A stretch of DNA of 64,000 nt from Marsupella aquatica (GCA_973895155.1 OZ316893.1:13764001-13828000), one strand, 5' to 3'; numbered from the stretch's first letter, positions 1 to 12,479 are shown. The notes: generated by a model not told the origin, from the letters alone. Numbers and translations: made by a program.

Positions 1-1616
1 TTCTACATCTTCATGTCAATGGACAGTTGCGAGCAGGTGACGGCGACGCTGGCGAAAATGGCAGTGGCAGTGAGCAGTTGTTACTCGAGTTTGATGAGAG
101 GGCAGCATTGGACGTATCAACAGTTGATGAAGGGGTTCTCAATTCACACGAGAAGAAAAAGAGGTTGTTGATTCTTGAGGAGAACCGGGTGAAGAAGTTG
201 AAGAAGAACGCAAAGAAGATCCCCGCGGATGAAATCCTAACCACATTCGGAGAAGAAGATGCTATCGTGCACGTTGATCGAGAAACTATGGAGGATGCAG
301 AGAGCTCATCCGACTTAATGTTGTACAAAAATGAGCACAAGATTCTGAATGGCCCTCCTCTGCTGGATGGAGAAGTCTTCACATCATTCCGCTCCACCAA
401 AGAAGGAGACCACAACAGCACGCCCACTATGGAGGATCAGGATGGGACGCAGGCAAGAACGTCCGAGCATTGGTGCTCCGCGGATGGGAATATCAGCGAA
501 GGACGGCTAGAAGGACAACCTCAAACCAAACTCGTGAACAATACATGGAATAGACTAGAACAAGACTTATGTGAGAAGGGTATACAAATCTTCGGTAAGA
601 ATAGTTGCCTCATAGCGCAAAACATACTCAAGGGATGCAAGTCTTGCCAAGAGATTTTCGAGTATATTTACAAACAAGATATCGCGATAACAGAAGCATC
701 AGTGAGTGGGGACGAATCGTCGAGCACTGGTCATGTTTTATCTAACAGAGGGAATAAATTCAGAAGCATGGAACTCCTCTACCAGACAGGAGTCCACACG
801 GGTCGTGTTTATAGGCCGCCGAAGTTCCGATTCGGGCGGAAGAAGGTAGCTCCCAAGTTCGCCCTGCGAGCTATCCAGAAGAGGATAGGAACAGGGGACG
901 GATCCGCTGGAGTGCTGAACACACTATATCCACACTACATGCCGTGCAGCTGCGAGAGTAGAGCCGGGTGCGGAAGGGAATGCCCTTGTGCGATCAGGAA
1001 CATGCACTGCGAGAAGTACTGTGGGTGCTTCAAGGTGTGCAAGAATCGGTTCCGGGGATGCCAATGCGCCAAGAGCATGTGCGACAGGCGCAATTGCCCG
1101 TGCTTTGCGGCTGGGCGCGAATGCGATCCGGACGTGTGCAAATTCTGCCGGATCGACTGCGGGCACGGACATATTTCATCCCAGGAGTGCAACAACATGA
1201 GAATTCTCCTTCAGAAGAAGAAACGCCTACTGCTGGCGCAGTCGGACGTGTGCACGGGCTGGGGCGTGTTCACGAGGCATCCTCTCGGTAAAAACGAGTA
1301 CGTAGGTGAGTACACGGGCGAGCTCATTTCGCACTGCGAGGCCGATCGGCGGGGGAGAATTTACGATCAGGAGACGTCTTTTCTGTTCAATCTTAACGAC
1401 AAGCTCGTGGTGGATGCTTTTCGAAAGGGAAACAAGCTCAAGTTCGCTAACCATTCTTCGCTCCGGGCCAATTGTTACGCCAAGGTGCTCCTCATTGGAG
1501 GCGATCACAGGGTGGGCATTTTCGCCAAGGATAAGATCCAAGCCGGAGAAGAACTTCTGTACGACTATCAATATGAACCTGAAATTGCCCCTCTCTGGGC
1601 CACGAAGCCTGGCTGA
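1..1616 (+). CDS. E(z)/CLF-like Polycomb histone H3K27 methyltransferase, intronless, 5' end outside window
   Basis: The frame is already open at the left edge; the TTG at 27 has no special status, so the true start lies upstream. Numbering from 27, the product shows a SANT-like segment (about 173-217, with FGKNSCLIAQN), a Cys-rich CXC domain (about 307-375, with CEKYCGC and FRGCQCAKS) and a SET domain (about 400-515, with GEYTGELISH, FLFNLND, GDHRVGIFAK and YDYQYEP). This order is that of the catalytic subunit of PRC2, which trimethylates H3K27; plant relatives are CLF, SWN and MEA. The ORF ends with TGA at 1614-1616 right after ATKPG, where CLF continues with a short basic tail. About 530 codons run without an intron, whereas plant E(z) genes are split into many exons, so a retrocopy is likely (inference). 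In SET the usual NHSxxPNC motif reads NHSSLRANC: one residue longer and without the proline. Two more one-residue length changes occur (SDVCTGWG, YDQETSFLF). Activity is therefore uncertain although the frame is intact. Confidence 0.9.
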   Translation, partial: LHLHVNGQLRAGDGDAGENGSGSEQLLLEFDERAALDVSTVDEGVLNSHEKKKRLLILEENRVKKLKKNAKKIPADEILTTFGEEDAIVHVDRETMEDAESSSDLMLYKNEHKILNGPPLLDGEVFTSFRSTKEGDHNSTPTMEDQDGTQARTSEHWCSADGNISEGRLEGQPQTKLVNNTWNRLEQDLCEKGIQIFGKNSCLIAQNILKGCKSCQEIFEYIYKQDIAITEASVSGDESSSTGHVLSNRGNKFRSMELLYQTGVHTGRVYRPPKFRFGRKKVAPKFALRAIQKRIGTGDGSAGVLNTLYPHYMPCSCESRAGCGRECPCAIRNMHCEKYCGCFKVCKNRFRGCQCAKSMCDRRNCPCFAAGRECDPDVCKFCRIDCGHGHISSQECNNMRILLQKKKRLLLAQSDVCTGWGVFTRHPLGKNEYVGEYTGELISHCEADRRGRIYDQETSFLFNLNDKLVVDAFRKGNKLKFANHSSLRANCYAKVLLIGGDHRVGIFAKDKIQAGEELLYDYQYEPEIAPLWATKPG

Positions 1617-4118
1617 AAGATTTTTTGCTTGCTATTTCAGAACGGCACATTTCCTCATGATTTCTCCTCCAAACTGGCTGCCCCTGCGCCTGCACTCACC
1701 TTTCCGATAGAGCATATTCATGCAATCTGATCCATTTTTCAGTGTCAGTGACGTCCCAAAGCTATCAAGATGGGTTTGTCAATTGTTTCTCCCGTGTAAG
1801 GGCGGGCATAATGTCAGGACAACAATAGGCTCACAGACCTGTCACCCGGCACTTGCCATTCAATTTGTTTTGTGCAGAAATATCTGGGTATGAGTATCGT
1901 ACTTTAACATCGAAGTCTCACGATGTCGGCAAACTTCATTTCGTTCAAAGAGCAACGAATGTACAGAAATCCGGTTTCATTCTTTTGTCATAGTCATGAT
2001 GATCCAGGCATCCAGCCCACCTCCATCGGAAGATAATAAATGAAAATTTTCCCTCCATGAGGGTTTCGTGATTCCTGGTTGGTGGTGGATTGGGATCCAA
2101 AACTTTTGCCAGAAGAGGCAACAAGGGGACTAGTCGGGACACGAACACAACTCCAAAATAAATTTGGAACCTTGATGTTTCGCAGTGCCAGAAGAAAGAT
2201 TGCCACAAGTGCCCCTACTCCGTATCAAGGACATGTTTATCCGTTGGCTCATTCTCGTTCCGTTTGGACCCCCTACTCGTTGCCAAAGTTGGCTGCTTGC
2301 TCGGACAGTGGTTTCGGGAGAAGGCTGGGAAACTGAATCATGGAAGGATGGAGATTTCACAACAGCAGGCTAACTCCGAGGACATTACTGTAGATCCAGG
2401 GTCAGACCGGGCTTTCTTTTCATTCAGTCGACGCTGTCACAACCACTCTACTGCTGAAGCTTATTTGCACAAGAACAAGAAGCAAGCAAACGTCGAGACT
2501 GTGAAAGATGGCGCAACGTGTTTCAAAGTTATTTTCTGAAAAAGTTATTGCAGTTATCACAGCTCTACAAAGTTCCCAGTAGTCCCTTTGCACAAGTTTA
2601 CGCCCACGTATTACACTAGTGGGTGTTTCTTCTCGAAGTTCTGTGCAGTCAACCGCTTATCAATGTTCCAAACCATCGAAACCATAGCACCTCTGGGAGG
2701 GAAAGCCAGTCTGTGTCTTGACAATCACCATCATAATCACCTCGAGAATGTCATCATTCTAATGCTACAACGCATGACAACGGATTTCGTTCAGCTCCCA
2801 GGAGGTTGCAGGCAGATCTCTCATTTATTATGGTCTAGGAGCAAACTCATCTCATTAGTTAAATGGTGTCAACTTTAAAACGACCACGGTCAGAAGCAGA
2901 CTTGCTAACAAGGTTCAACGTAATCGGGCTACAAGTAGAAAGAGCATCAGCATGTTCAATTGATTGAACAATATGTGGAGGGGCACTCGAACTTCTACCC
3001 TGGATAAGGCGGTAAATACTCCAAGAAACTTTCAGCAGCCACTGACACTGAGGAATGGAAAATAAACCACTCCAAAGTAACATCAACGTAGATACTTCTT
3101 CAAATGATGCAGCTACACTCTTGATAAAACATAGAGTTAAGTAAGGTGGAAACTCCTTGCGCAGGAAGGTTAGAACAGAAAACAACACGACCTACAATTA
3201 ATCTCATGGTCAACTCCACAATTTTAGCATTCCAGCATGCCAAGTTAAGGGAGATTGAAAGCGCACAAAGGACAGTGAGGGAAAGAGGTCAGGACTCTAA
3301 GCGTACACGTCTCAGATCAATGAAGGTTGTCAGCCGACTTGACTAACCGAAGGAAGAACAATTTCGAAAGATATGGTACTCGAAATCTGATTAAGGCGCC
3401 CACAAGCCAGCTGCAGACTACAGCAAGTATATCGTCGAGAAAACTGAATGGGAGTTACCTTAGAATGACATCAGTGCTCAATAATCACTTCTGAACAATA
3501 GCTTCCTTCAATTTGCAGCAACCTAACAGAGCTTCGTCTGGCCTTAACCAAAAAGGCTTCTCCATTAGAGGGGTCTAAAATTGTGTGCGGTGATGCCAGA
3601 ATCAGGGATGGAAAAAACTCACTTCTATTCACGTGGCAAACGAATGACAGTGCTACAAAGGGTTGAAATACGGATGGGAGGCGACACTGAGAAATCATGG
3701 ACGACGTGTACAAAATCATGCAGCAGTTCACCACTGTTACACAAGCTCTCATAATGAAATTATTTCAATAGCTCTGAATAAATTCATTATACACAAATGA
3801 TATGAGCTCGACCCACGAGGGAAGTGAGGCACATCAGGAAAACCCCAGACTTCATCTGAAGAGGGGACATTTTACAAAACTTCATACCCAGCAAATCATT
3901 GCCATCCACATCAACACAATCTCGTGCCAAGGACATCAGACTTGAGACCAGTATAGAACATACAATTCCATGGTTGTCACCGCAACGCATCCTGGTTGCA
4001 AGAACTGTGACAGGTTTCCCTGGACCTCCCTAATAATTAGAGGACCACCACGAACTAGTAAACAATTACAATAACACCCATAAATGGAGTGAATACATGA
4101 GGCAAGTAATCAACGCTG
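1617..4118. other. Intergenic region between two convergent genes
   Basis: This stretch separates the stop of the E(z)-like gene from the stop of the macro/SEC14 gene and should hold both 3' untranslated regions. Only short overlapping ORFs without recognisable domains occur, on both strands. I see no poly(A) tail after the E(z) copy, no clear repeat and no RNA gene. Confidence 0.5.
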
Positions 4119-7100
4119 TCATCGCTTAACCATCGAAGGTCTGTTAGTTATTGCTCTCGCCCTCCCGTCAAGAGCTTTCTCGCCATTGACTTCAAGATCA
4201 TGCCTGCATTTAAAACGAAGCGTAGGTCAGCATATAATTTAATGATTATTTTCCACCTGGAAACCATCCTCCACAGTTCGCCACAAGTGCTTTACTCAGA
4301 TCGAAGGGTAGGAGTCCATACAGCAAAACTTCTCGTTTCCCAAAGCTGAGGACTGTCTTGGCAGATCTATACAAATTAGCACCTATAACACGACCTTGAG
4401 TAAACACTAAAGAAGTCGAAGTGTTCATTTGCCAATTCTGCAACATTTATCTCAAGGTAGAACAGACTCATCACCGACTTGGATAATCCAATCAATTATT
4501 TCTTTCAAGTAGACTCCATCACCTAAACTATATAAAGAATAGAACCAGATAGGAAAGATTACTTACTGAAATACAAAATCAGGTATTGTCAACTGCTCCC
4601 TAGGTACGTATCTAAAGAGATCCAGAAGCCTCTCTACATAAACGACTTTCTTCCAAACCTGTGCCAGCACAAAAGCTTAGTATGAAGAAGAAGAAAAAAG
4701 GCAACATCGGAGTTGCAAGCACTAGTGGAAGACTCTAGAATATTTTCCACCTATTTTTCTTTTGGTGAATAGAGATTATGCTTGGCTACACTTAACTGAC
4801 GCTGTGGCTACAGCATCGCCAAACACTATCTAAAATTCAGCACCCTATTGAATTTTTTTCAGTTATTTCTATGTTCAAACAGACATCGCTTCAATTATGC
4901 TCATGCTACAATGTGTACAATGCTAAAGGGTACCACCAATAAGCAGTAGATCTCCCTATTACGGGAGCCTTAGACGTATAACTTTGAGAAATCCTTTTCA
5001 TAAGAAGAGTTAATGTAGGTGATCAAATCCCACTACCTAAACCTATCAAGGTAATAATTCCACATGGCACAAGGGTGCTTACTCACCTCTGGCTCTACTA
5101 GCATCTGTAAGGCGATGATGGTAGCCCGTAATCCCAAAGTGGGATGCAAGACATACAACGCCTGCAAAACGCAACATTTTTTTTAACTTAATCAAGGCTT
5201 TTGTCAGCTCATTTTCCTGATCTTAGAGTCAAAATTCAATGAAGTGCTCCCCTTACAAGAGCGCGTTTGCTCAGACACCGGACAAAATAAGATGTCTAGA
5301 AATAGGAGGCCCCAACAGGTTTTCAGGTAACGTACGTGCAGGTTGATCTTGTGCCTACGACCCAAAATTTGTTCAAGCCGCTTTATCCAGCCAAGGTCCG
5401 GCTGCCTGCACAAAAGAATGTCAACTTTATCGATATGATTCAATAAATGAAGCATAGGCGGTATCCGTATATGGCAGTTGCAGCCCTAGATCTGCTTCAA
5501 ACTAAACCAGCAGAATCCATGCCAACCACGTGCGAACTTTAAACAGTCATCCTTGCGATGTGGATCTCAAAATGATTATTACATTTGCAATGAGGCTGCA
5601 GAGTGAAAATACACTATTGTGAAAGGTCGATGTATCAAGGCTTCAAATTCCTGCAAAAGAGAAACAAATAGGACGACGCAAATCAATAAATAAATCGATG
5701 TGAACTCACAATCAAGGATTTCACTGACAATTGAAAGAAAATTACGTGACAGAGGGGCAGGGCCAATCTGATAATGAGAAAAATCAAGCTCACCTTTACA
5801 ACATATAGAACAAAGCGCTCCAAGTCAAGACATCGCAGAAGAAAATGTGCGCCCACAACCACCATGACTGGACGACCATCCATATCCACGCCGCCTCGGT
5901 AACTGCCAAGGCAACAATAACTCTTAGTACAGTCCACCAAAATCTGCTACCGATTCTCGTCCAGCCATATTAAAGCAATGATGAATCACATCAGATATGC
6001 AACTTCAAAATACAAAATCAGCAAGAAACCTAGATCTGAAGCAAACAGTTAAAGCTCATTAAGGACCATTGTTTCCTAGCAGGCCCCAATCGGACGAACT
6101 TACATGATTTTCATTTCTGCAACTTCTGTCAAATTAATTGCATTTGCCCTTGCCAGGTATCTGGCGTGCAATGAATCTTCTTCCGCAATAGAAAGGGCAG
6201 GAGCTCCCACACCACCCAGCCCGACCCATCTACTCCAACCCCAACCTGCCTGCGCGTGAGCAGCCTTCTCCCATTGTTCCTTTCGTCTTTGATCAGGATC
6301 TCTGGTCATGGACATAAAAACTGGATCCACGAGTGCATCTAATGTTTCATTCCTACAAGACAAGAAAACGCTTTAGCAAGAACATGGACTTGGCGCTTAG
6401 GCATGCAATTCATTAAATCAAAACCCAAGTGATTATTTTCACTACTTCCTTGTTGACTACTGCCTTAAAATTTACCTCAAGCCACCCTACCCACTACATT
6501 AGGCTTAGAAAGATTTGCCATGAGCTTACATACAAATGGTTACCATGTCAAGATATTAACAAGTGTCGTTGAAACTTTCCAATCAGGGGTGAAGAAAGAA
6601 AGCCAACCAGGTACCCAAAAAACGAGGCATGCACTTCCTTTGCAAAATACGAAGGTACTATTCCCCCATCCCATGCCTTCACACTCTGTACACTTGTGAC
6701 GTCAAGTACACGTCGAAGAGAGACAAAATTATCATTACAAATGACACTCAGAAATCTCTAATGTTTTCTAGACAAACCACAAAGCCGTGTGTGGAAAGCA
6801 AGCTTCACCTCTTCGTTATCACTGGCCTCTGACTTAGGTTGACATCCCCAGGAACTGCCGTTGACCAGTTAGGAGACAAAGGCTGAATAGATGGAAATCC
6901 AGATATTCTGATTTTACGCTCTTTGATCACTGTTTCTCCATTTTCATCTCCAACGTCTGCGGGTAGCTTTGCAATCGCCATCTCCTCCTCCAGTTTATCT
7001 CGAGGAAAATACAGTGGGAGCAACCTGCGTGATCGTTGGATGGTTAACGGCCATTCCAATCACCTTAAAATTCTACATTCGGAGCTTATCAGAGCTTACC

Positions 7101-9217
7101 ACCCCACATTCAAATCAAAGTTCTCGACGGTTTGTTTACTCAAATTAAGACCATCAACCTACTTTCGCCACAATTAACCATCAAGAGATTCTTCGTACGG
7201 TCTTTCCACACAACCCACCTCAAGGTTGATTTGATTGTTGAAACTAGTTCCGATAGAAAAATTTAATGGTATCATCTCCCGGTCACAACTTTGGCAACAT
7301 GATTTTCCAGTCACTGCATAACATTTTGACAAACGGATTCAATGAGGGCAAATGCATACCTTTTGTAGATTTCAGTATCATTTGTCGTGACAGTGCAGAA
7401 AACCACTGCAGTGACCCTGTCCTTATGCTTTTCAAGAAATCGCCGAACCGTCCCTGGACATAACTTCCCAAAATCAGATAACGACGAGGACTACGATAGT
7501 TGGAGCAAAACTAAATGGACCCCGGAAGTATAGCTCAATTTGACTTTGTTTGTTACTTACGAATTGCTACATGGGCAGCAGGCTCCCGAGGATACCCTTT
7601 CACTTCAGTATAGATACAGCCTAAAGCAATGCTGCGGAGGAACAGAAAAAACACTGTGTCAACTACGCTGGGAAATAGCGAGGCAATGAAACGGAGCCTT
7701 TAATTATGTAACACATTGCTTGTGGCCATATGTCTGAAATGCTGAAACGATGGAAAACATAACATCGCAACTGCTAGGAGGTATAGATCCGATTGCCTAT
7801 AAATAACTTGAATGTGAAGGGGCACAATCAAACCTAGAGAGGCCTTGTTCGAGGAGAAGCTCAAGGCAAGATCTGTAGCAATGGCTCAACGCATTTTCAG
7901 CGGCTGTATGGTACTTCTGTGCGTATCTTGGGCCCACAGTGTGAATGATCCGCCTGAACGTTCCAACTCGAAAATTTTCCATCAGGCAATGCACTCCAAA
8001 AATTGATCCAAAAACTAAGCCCTTATCGGATACATAGAACAATCTCTCAGTAATCTGAGAAGTAAGACAGACTCGACCAAGCCCAGTGCTCACCTTGCAG
8101 GCAGATCATAACCACTTGTGACTTTAGCTAATCCAGTTCTGCATCCCCCCTGTTCAAGTCATGCAAAGTTCAATGAATCAAGACCCCGGGAATTGAGAGA
8201 CCTCTAAAGAAACTTGGCCCTAAACAATGTATTTAAAATCCACAAAGAACCAGCGAAAGAAGGCGAATCTACAGACCACCTAATGACCAACAACAAGACT
8301 TACCAACGTGGAACACTCCTCAGCCAGGCCAGGCCCAGCAGCCTGATGCAACCCTGGACTACTGTGTACTTCATCCAGATTCTGCAAAAACAAATTTGCA
8401 GGTTTAATATACTAACGAACGAACGACACTAGAGAAGAATAAAAAAGTGGGAAGCTGCAAGCGAGTACGACAAGGGCTAAATAAATCTACCATAAATCCC
8501 TAAAAGCACCACACTGGCAGAACGGAGAGAATTTACGGTTCGCTGAGTTTTTACCACACGTAATTTAGAAATAGAAAACCCAGAAGAGAATTTCGAACGG
8601 TTTGGGACTAGAACAGTTTTGAACATCCGAAGTCATTCCCTCGAGAAGTCGTTCCAATCTAACCTAAACTGAGATCCCCAACGCTCAAGATTTTCGGCTT
8701 CCTACTCGTCCCACAAAGCTCTACACTACACTGGACGGCCGCAATGTAGTGGTGCCACATCAATGCTTTCCTTGACAAATTCGAAGGTAGAAGGCATCGC
8801 AAGTTCGGCTGAGGGATTTAAAGTTGGAGGCCGGTATCAATGCTGCTATGGAAATGAAGCCTAAGGTGCTTTACAACAACTTACCTCGTTAGTCGAGTTG
8901 ACAACGGCATCCACTTCTAGCAGCCACGGCTGACCACGCCACAGATAAATCTTCTCATTAATCTCATCATCCCACACAAACTTTGCGCTCCTCCCCCCGA
9001 CGGTTCCAGAGCTTCCATTCTCAGAGGCCGCCGAAATAGAAGTCAAAGGATCAACAAATGAGCGATCCGGAGACGAAGATCCACTGCTTTGGTTCTCGTC
9101 CGAAGCGTCAGATGGCCGCCCTTCCTGCTCGTTCCATCGCGGGACCTGATCCAATTTCACCACATGATCAGCCCCAGCCGCGGCCCCGCTGCTCCGGCTG
9201 CTCACTCTGGTATACAT
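4119..9217 (-). CDS. GDAP2-like protein: macro domain plus CRAL-TRIO/SEC14 domain
   Basis: Fourteen exons join in phase (descending): 9217-8885, 8381-8304, 8149-8094, 7953-7834, 7631-7561, 7453-7360, 7024-6809, 6352-6104, 5902-5794, 5650-5583, 5405-5336, 5161-5087, 4658-4567, 4203-4119, giving 571 residues. All introns are GT-AG. A macro domain spans about residues 85-245 (DAVVNSTNENLDE, HSSPGLH, GPGLAEECSTLGGC, IIHTVGPRY, ALGCIYTEVKGYP), a fold that binds ADP-ribose and related compounds. After a linker containing ADVGDENGET comes a SEC14-like lipid-binding domain of about 150 residues (YRGGVDMDGRPVMVVVGAHF, FHSAASLQMQPDLGW, YVLHP, VPREQLTIPDFVFQHDLEV). The same fusion exists in Arabidopsis At1g69340 and animal GDAP2; its biochemical role in plants is not settled. 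I start at the ATG at 9217, because residues after it (MYTRVSS) resemble plant starts; ATGs at 9226 and 9376 are in frame and alternative. The C-terminus ends at NRPSMVKR, near the family's usual end. Confidence 0.95.
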
Positions 9218-10480
9218 TGCGCTCATCGACCCGGCGCATTCCGCTATTCCCCCTCCTGTTTGTCTGCGATCACCGCTCCTTTCCTCCTCGTCATGCCCTA
9301 ACTCGCCTTCCCTTCTCTCCTTCCCATCGCTCCGTCCCCCAACCCCCCTCCCATCAATTGACCGGATATAAATCACGAAACAATTTTTTCCAAAATTCGA
9401 AAGAAGCGATGCCCGACCCTAGATTCCGTGTCACCAGATTCCAAAACACCCTACGTCTTCCTGTATCGATCCTCCTCGCCACCACCACCACCACCCTGAC
9501 GCATCCAACAAACACGTCAAAACTCGCCTACACAGATTCAAACCAAACTCCACACCATGGATCTCATCTCATCTCCTCATCTCCTTCTCCTCGTCCACCT
9601 TCCCCTGAGCTATGAAGCGACTGCCAATTCCACAATGCACTCACACTCTCCGACGCGCTAGATCGCACAACAGCTGCCTACCGAGCCGAGCCGTGTTGAG
9701 TCCACGTTTCCAATCGCTCTACCGGTGGTTCTCTCCTTTGTTCCTTCGTTCCTTCACGCTATTACTATTGCAACCCCTCTCTCCCTTTCTTCCTCGTGTG
9801 CCTCGCTTTCTTCTCCTCCGCTGGATGGAAATGAAAGCTCGCCCAACTCACTTTTCGCTCCTCGATGATTCCATTATTCGTTGCTCCTCCTCCAGTCCAG
9901 CCAGCCCTCCTCTTCGTGCAGGGATCCTGCTTTCCGCGCACGGCTTCTGCTACTGCTACTGAATTGCTACTGGACCCGTCTCCACACTTTTGCAAAAGCA
10001 TAAACAAAAATTTGTCTCCGGTCCTACTACTCCTCGTGCCGCAGCCCGAATCTGACGTCGTCGCCACCTCGCCAGCCAGCTTCTGCCGATCGGCACAGAG
10101 AAACGAAGCTCCTCCAAACTCGATCTGCCATTAATCCTCCACTCCGCTTGCCACTACACTACTAGTACTGTGGTGATGCTACTTTCCATCATTCTTCGCT
10201 TTTCCTTCGTGCACGACTCAACTTATAAAGCCCCTGCCCTGTCCCCCCAGGGCTTGCTTGCCCCCTCACGGCCTGTCCCTCACGGCCTGTCCCTCCGGCA
10301 GAACGACCGGAAGGACCTTTCCTACTCTCCCAGCGCCGGTGACTAGCACTGGTCTACCTGCCCAGTCTCGCGCTGCCGGGGCTGGACCGACGTTACCGTC
10401 GCTGGCTCTCAGGTGCGGATGTAGTGCTTCTAGGTTCGCGCACTACCATAGCTACTATCAGATACTTTCGTTGTGCTCGT
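9218..10480 (-). promoter_or_regulatory. 5' leader and presumed promoter of the GDAP2-like gene
   Basis: Upstream of the start the minus strand is purine-rich and the plus strand correspondingly rich in C and T. This is typical of a long plant 5' leader. Plus-strand ORFs here overlap exon 1 antisense or translate pyrimidine-rich DNA and look spurious. From about 10230 to 10450 the DNA is GC-rich with short direct repeats (the CCTGTCCCTC motif occurs at least twice). No transcription start can be fixed from sequence alone. Confidence 0.35.
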
Positions 10481-10489
10481 GTGTTTAAT

Positions 10490-11200
10490 ATGGGGTAATG
10501 ACGCATTGCTATGGGGTTACTAGTCTCTAACTAATGACAGATTGGTTTGGTTTGGGGTTACTAGTGTGTAACCCTATGCTGGTGTGTTTAGGTTACTAGT
10601 GTGTAACTAATGACGGATTGGTGTGGTTTGGGGTTACTAGTCTGTAACTAATGACGGATTGGTCCGGGGTTACTAACTGTCTCTAACCTTGTGACCAGAA
10701 AGTGAGAAAATGTTGATTGGTGGCAATGGGGAAGTTTTTCTAAGCTTTATGGGAACAGGTTTCCTAGAGGGTAATGCAGGTCTGGGCACAGGGTTACTAG
10801 GCTGTAACCTTGCGTCCGGAATATGAAAAGAAGTTGACCGGTGGCAGCCGGAAAGCTTCTTTGAATATTCCGGGAGCAGGTTACATACTATAACCCCAGC
10901 CCTGCCCTGCATTATCGTACGTAACTCCTGCCCGGAAAGAGGTTACCGGTTCAACTTTTCAGGAGAACAGATTATGACTATAGCAGGCCCCCTGCAGAAA
11001 TGGTTACACACCGGTAACCTCTTCTCCTCACAGGATTTACATACAGGTAACCCCAACCCAAACAGTCATTATCATAAGTAATATATACTCCTAAATACAA
11101 TTACAAGGCAAGATTTTTTGGGCACAGGGTTATGGAAATGGTGGCACCTAGTAGAAAAGGTTATACACATGTAACCTTTCTTCCTCACAAGAATTAGGTG
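10490..11200 (+). repeat. Interspersed GGTTAC repeat, copy 1 (internally expanded)
   Basis: The block is built from short modules: GGGGTTACTAGT with GTAACC, a CTTGTGACCAGAAAGTGAG module (10688 onward, repeated in changed form near 10811), GGGTTATGGAAATGGTGGCA near 11127, and a closing GTAACCTTTCTTCCT near 11173. The same modules in the same order occur inverted at 17814-18060 and direct at about 28500-29020. Palindromic GGTTAC/GTAACC pairs are frequent. It carries no ORF and looks like a non-autonomous mobile element or its remains; the class is not identifiable from sequence here. Confidence 0.65.
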
Positions 11201-11759
11201 AGTTGAAGAGTATATTGTACATCAATCTCAATTGAAAAATGAGCATTGCAAAATGAGAAGAAGCGGGAGTTAATCATGGCCCTTCATCAAAATCTTACTT
11301 TTTGCAGCATCAGATTCCCCAAGACACTCGGACCTCCTTTCTCAGATATGTGCACAGCTGTAATGAGCTTTGCCCTCCCCTACCTAAAATCAAAATTTTT
11401 TAAACTACATACAAAAACATATTCAAGAAATTTTGAAAAATGAAATTGAGACTTGGGAAACCTAAAAATATTTATTTTTTAGTTTAAAACATTTAGAACA
11501 AAACTAAAACCTTTGCTCCTATTGTGCGACAGTGGTTAGACTCTGCAATGTGGTCACCTTCACCTATCTTGCGCCTTTGTGCTCTGACCTTCATCCTCCT
11601 TGACAACAACCAGCGAGACCACAATGATAACATTTTTGCAACAAATACAACCCAGCCAATATGACAAGATTTTCATAGTCACAAACAATGATAAACAAAT
11701 GTAGTGGTTTTTCAACTTGATAGCATTACAAATTTGATGTTTTCCATGCTAAAACAATC
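11201..11759. other. AT-rich spacer, no gene recognised
   Basis: The stretch is AT-rich with only short ORFs. It may include the body of the Helitron whose 3' end lies at 12006, but I could not locate its 5' end. Confidence 0.35.
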
Positions 11760-12006
11760 TTTTATGCAATGATGTCTTCTATTATGACATGTTTTATTTT
11801 ATGCAAAGATGTCTTTTAAACAATGAAACCCTAAATGCAACACCTCTTTTGTGGAACAGTCTCTTTCACTCAACATCTTTACAAAATGGCTTTTGTTACA
11901 TATTGACATCATTTGCACAACTACATCTCTCACACAATGTCATCTTTTATGTGAAGACATATTTTGTGCTGCGACTTGTTAAGTGCAACACATGGTATTG
12001 AGCTAG
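11760..12006 (+). mobile_element. Degenerate Helitron 3' end
   Basis: The segment consists of diverged direct repeats around GATGTCTT and GACATCATTT. It ends in GTGCAACACATGGTAT followed by TGAGCTAG, with CTAG at 12003-12006 and a T immediately after it. This matches the clearer ends at 13744 and 17587, where GTGC-AAC-GCAC forms a hairpin about 10 nt before CTAG. A 3' hairpin plus CTRR before a host T is the hallmark of Helitrons. The hairpin here is weakened by substitutions, which suggests an older copy. Confidence 0.5.
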
Positions 12007-12129
12007 TAGGAATAATACAGGGACTCAAGTATCAGATGGGTCATTTGTGGAGCAGACACAATCCCTTTGAGTCAAGCCGCAGGTTAGTTTCATGGGTAAT
12101 CTATCTTCTTAAGTTGATATCTTGCACCA

Positions 12130-12297
12130 TTGTAATAGCCAACCCATTGTAGTAGTTATCTTAATAGGGCATCTCAATGCTGACAATTTGATGGACGTTA
12201 ACTCCCTAGTTATGAGTTATGGACACAAAAAGTTACTGACTATGAAATTATTAATCCATAACTCTTTGCCATAAGGATTAGTAGTATGCCATTACCA
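12130..12297 (+). repeat. Left half of the older repeat interrupted by the Helitron
   Basis: This DNA reads CATTGTAATAGCCAACCC, then CATAACTCTTTGCC and ATGCCATTACCA, and stops at 12297. The same phrases recur several times at 17588-18180. The continuation of ATGCCATTACCA, namely TCAGGTCA, lies at 17588, directly after the Helitron's CTAG. It therefore marks the left flank of the insertion. Confidence 0.7.
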
Positions 12298-12479
12298 TCA
12301 AGAACTATAATACAAGGTTGCGCCTTTTTATGCAGTGGTCGTCATTCAAATTTGGAGTAGCTTTTGGGGTGAAGAAAACAGAAACTGCAAAAAGTGAAAG
12401 CAATAAAGAACAAATGAATTATATTTAGTGTGAATGAAAAAGTGAATTCACGTGTCCCCAAACTAGAAGGAAAAAGACA

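Noticed and set aside
924-1571. Several ORFs of 70-114 codons inside the E(z) gene
   Set aside because: Shadows of the SET gene in other frames and on the other strand.
1617-1700. Possible retained last intron after the E(z) stop (T-rich run ending in TTTCAG)
   Set aside because: No usable donor at a plausible distance; the interval to KPG is too short for an intron.
9058-9615. 185-codon plus-strand ORF
   Set aside because: It is antisense to exon 1 and leader of the GDAP2-like gene; composition reflects the pyrimidine-rich complement.
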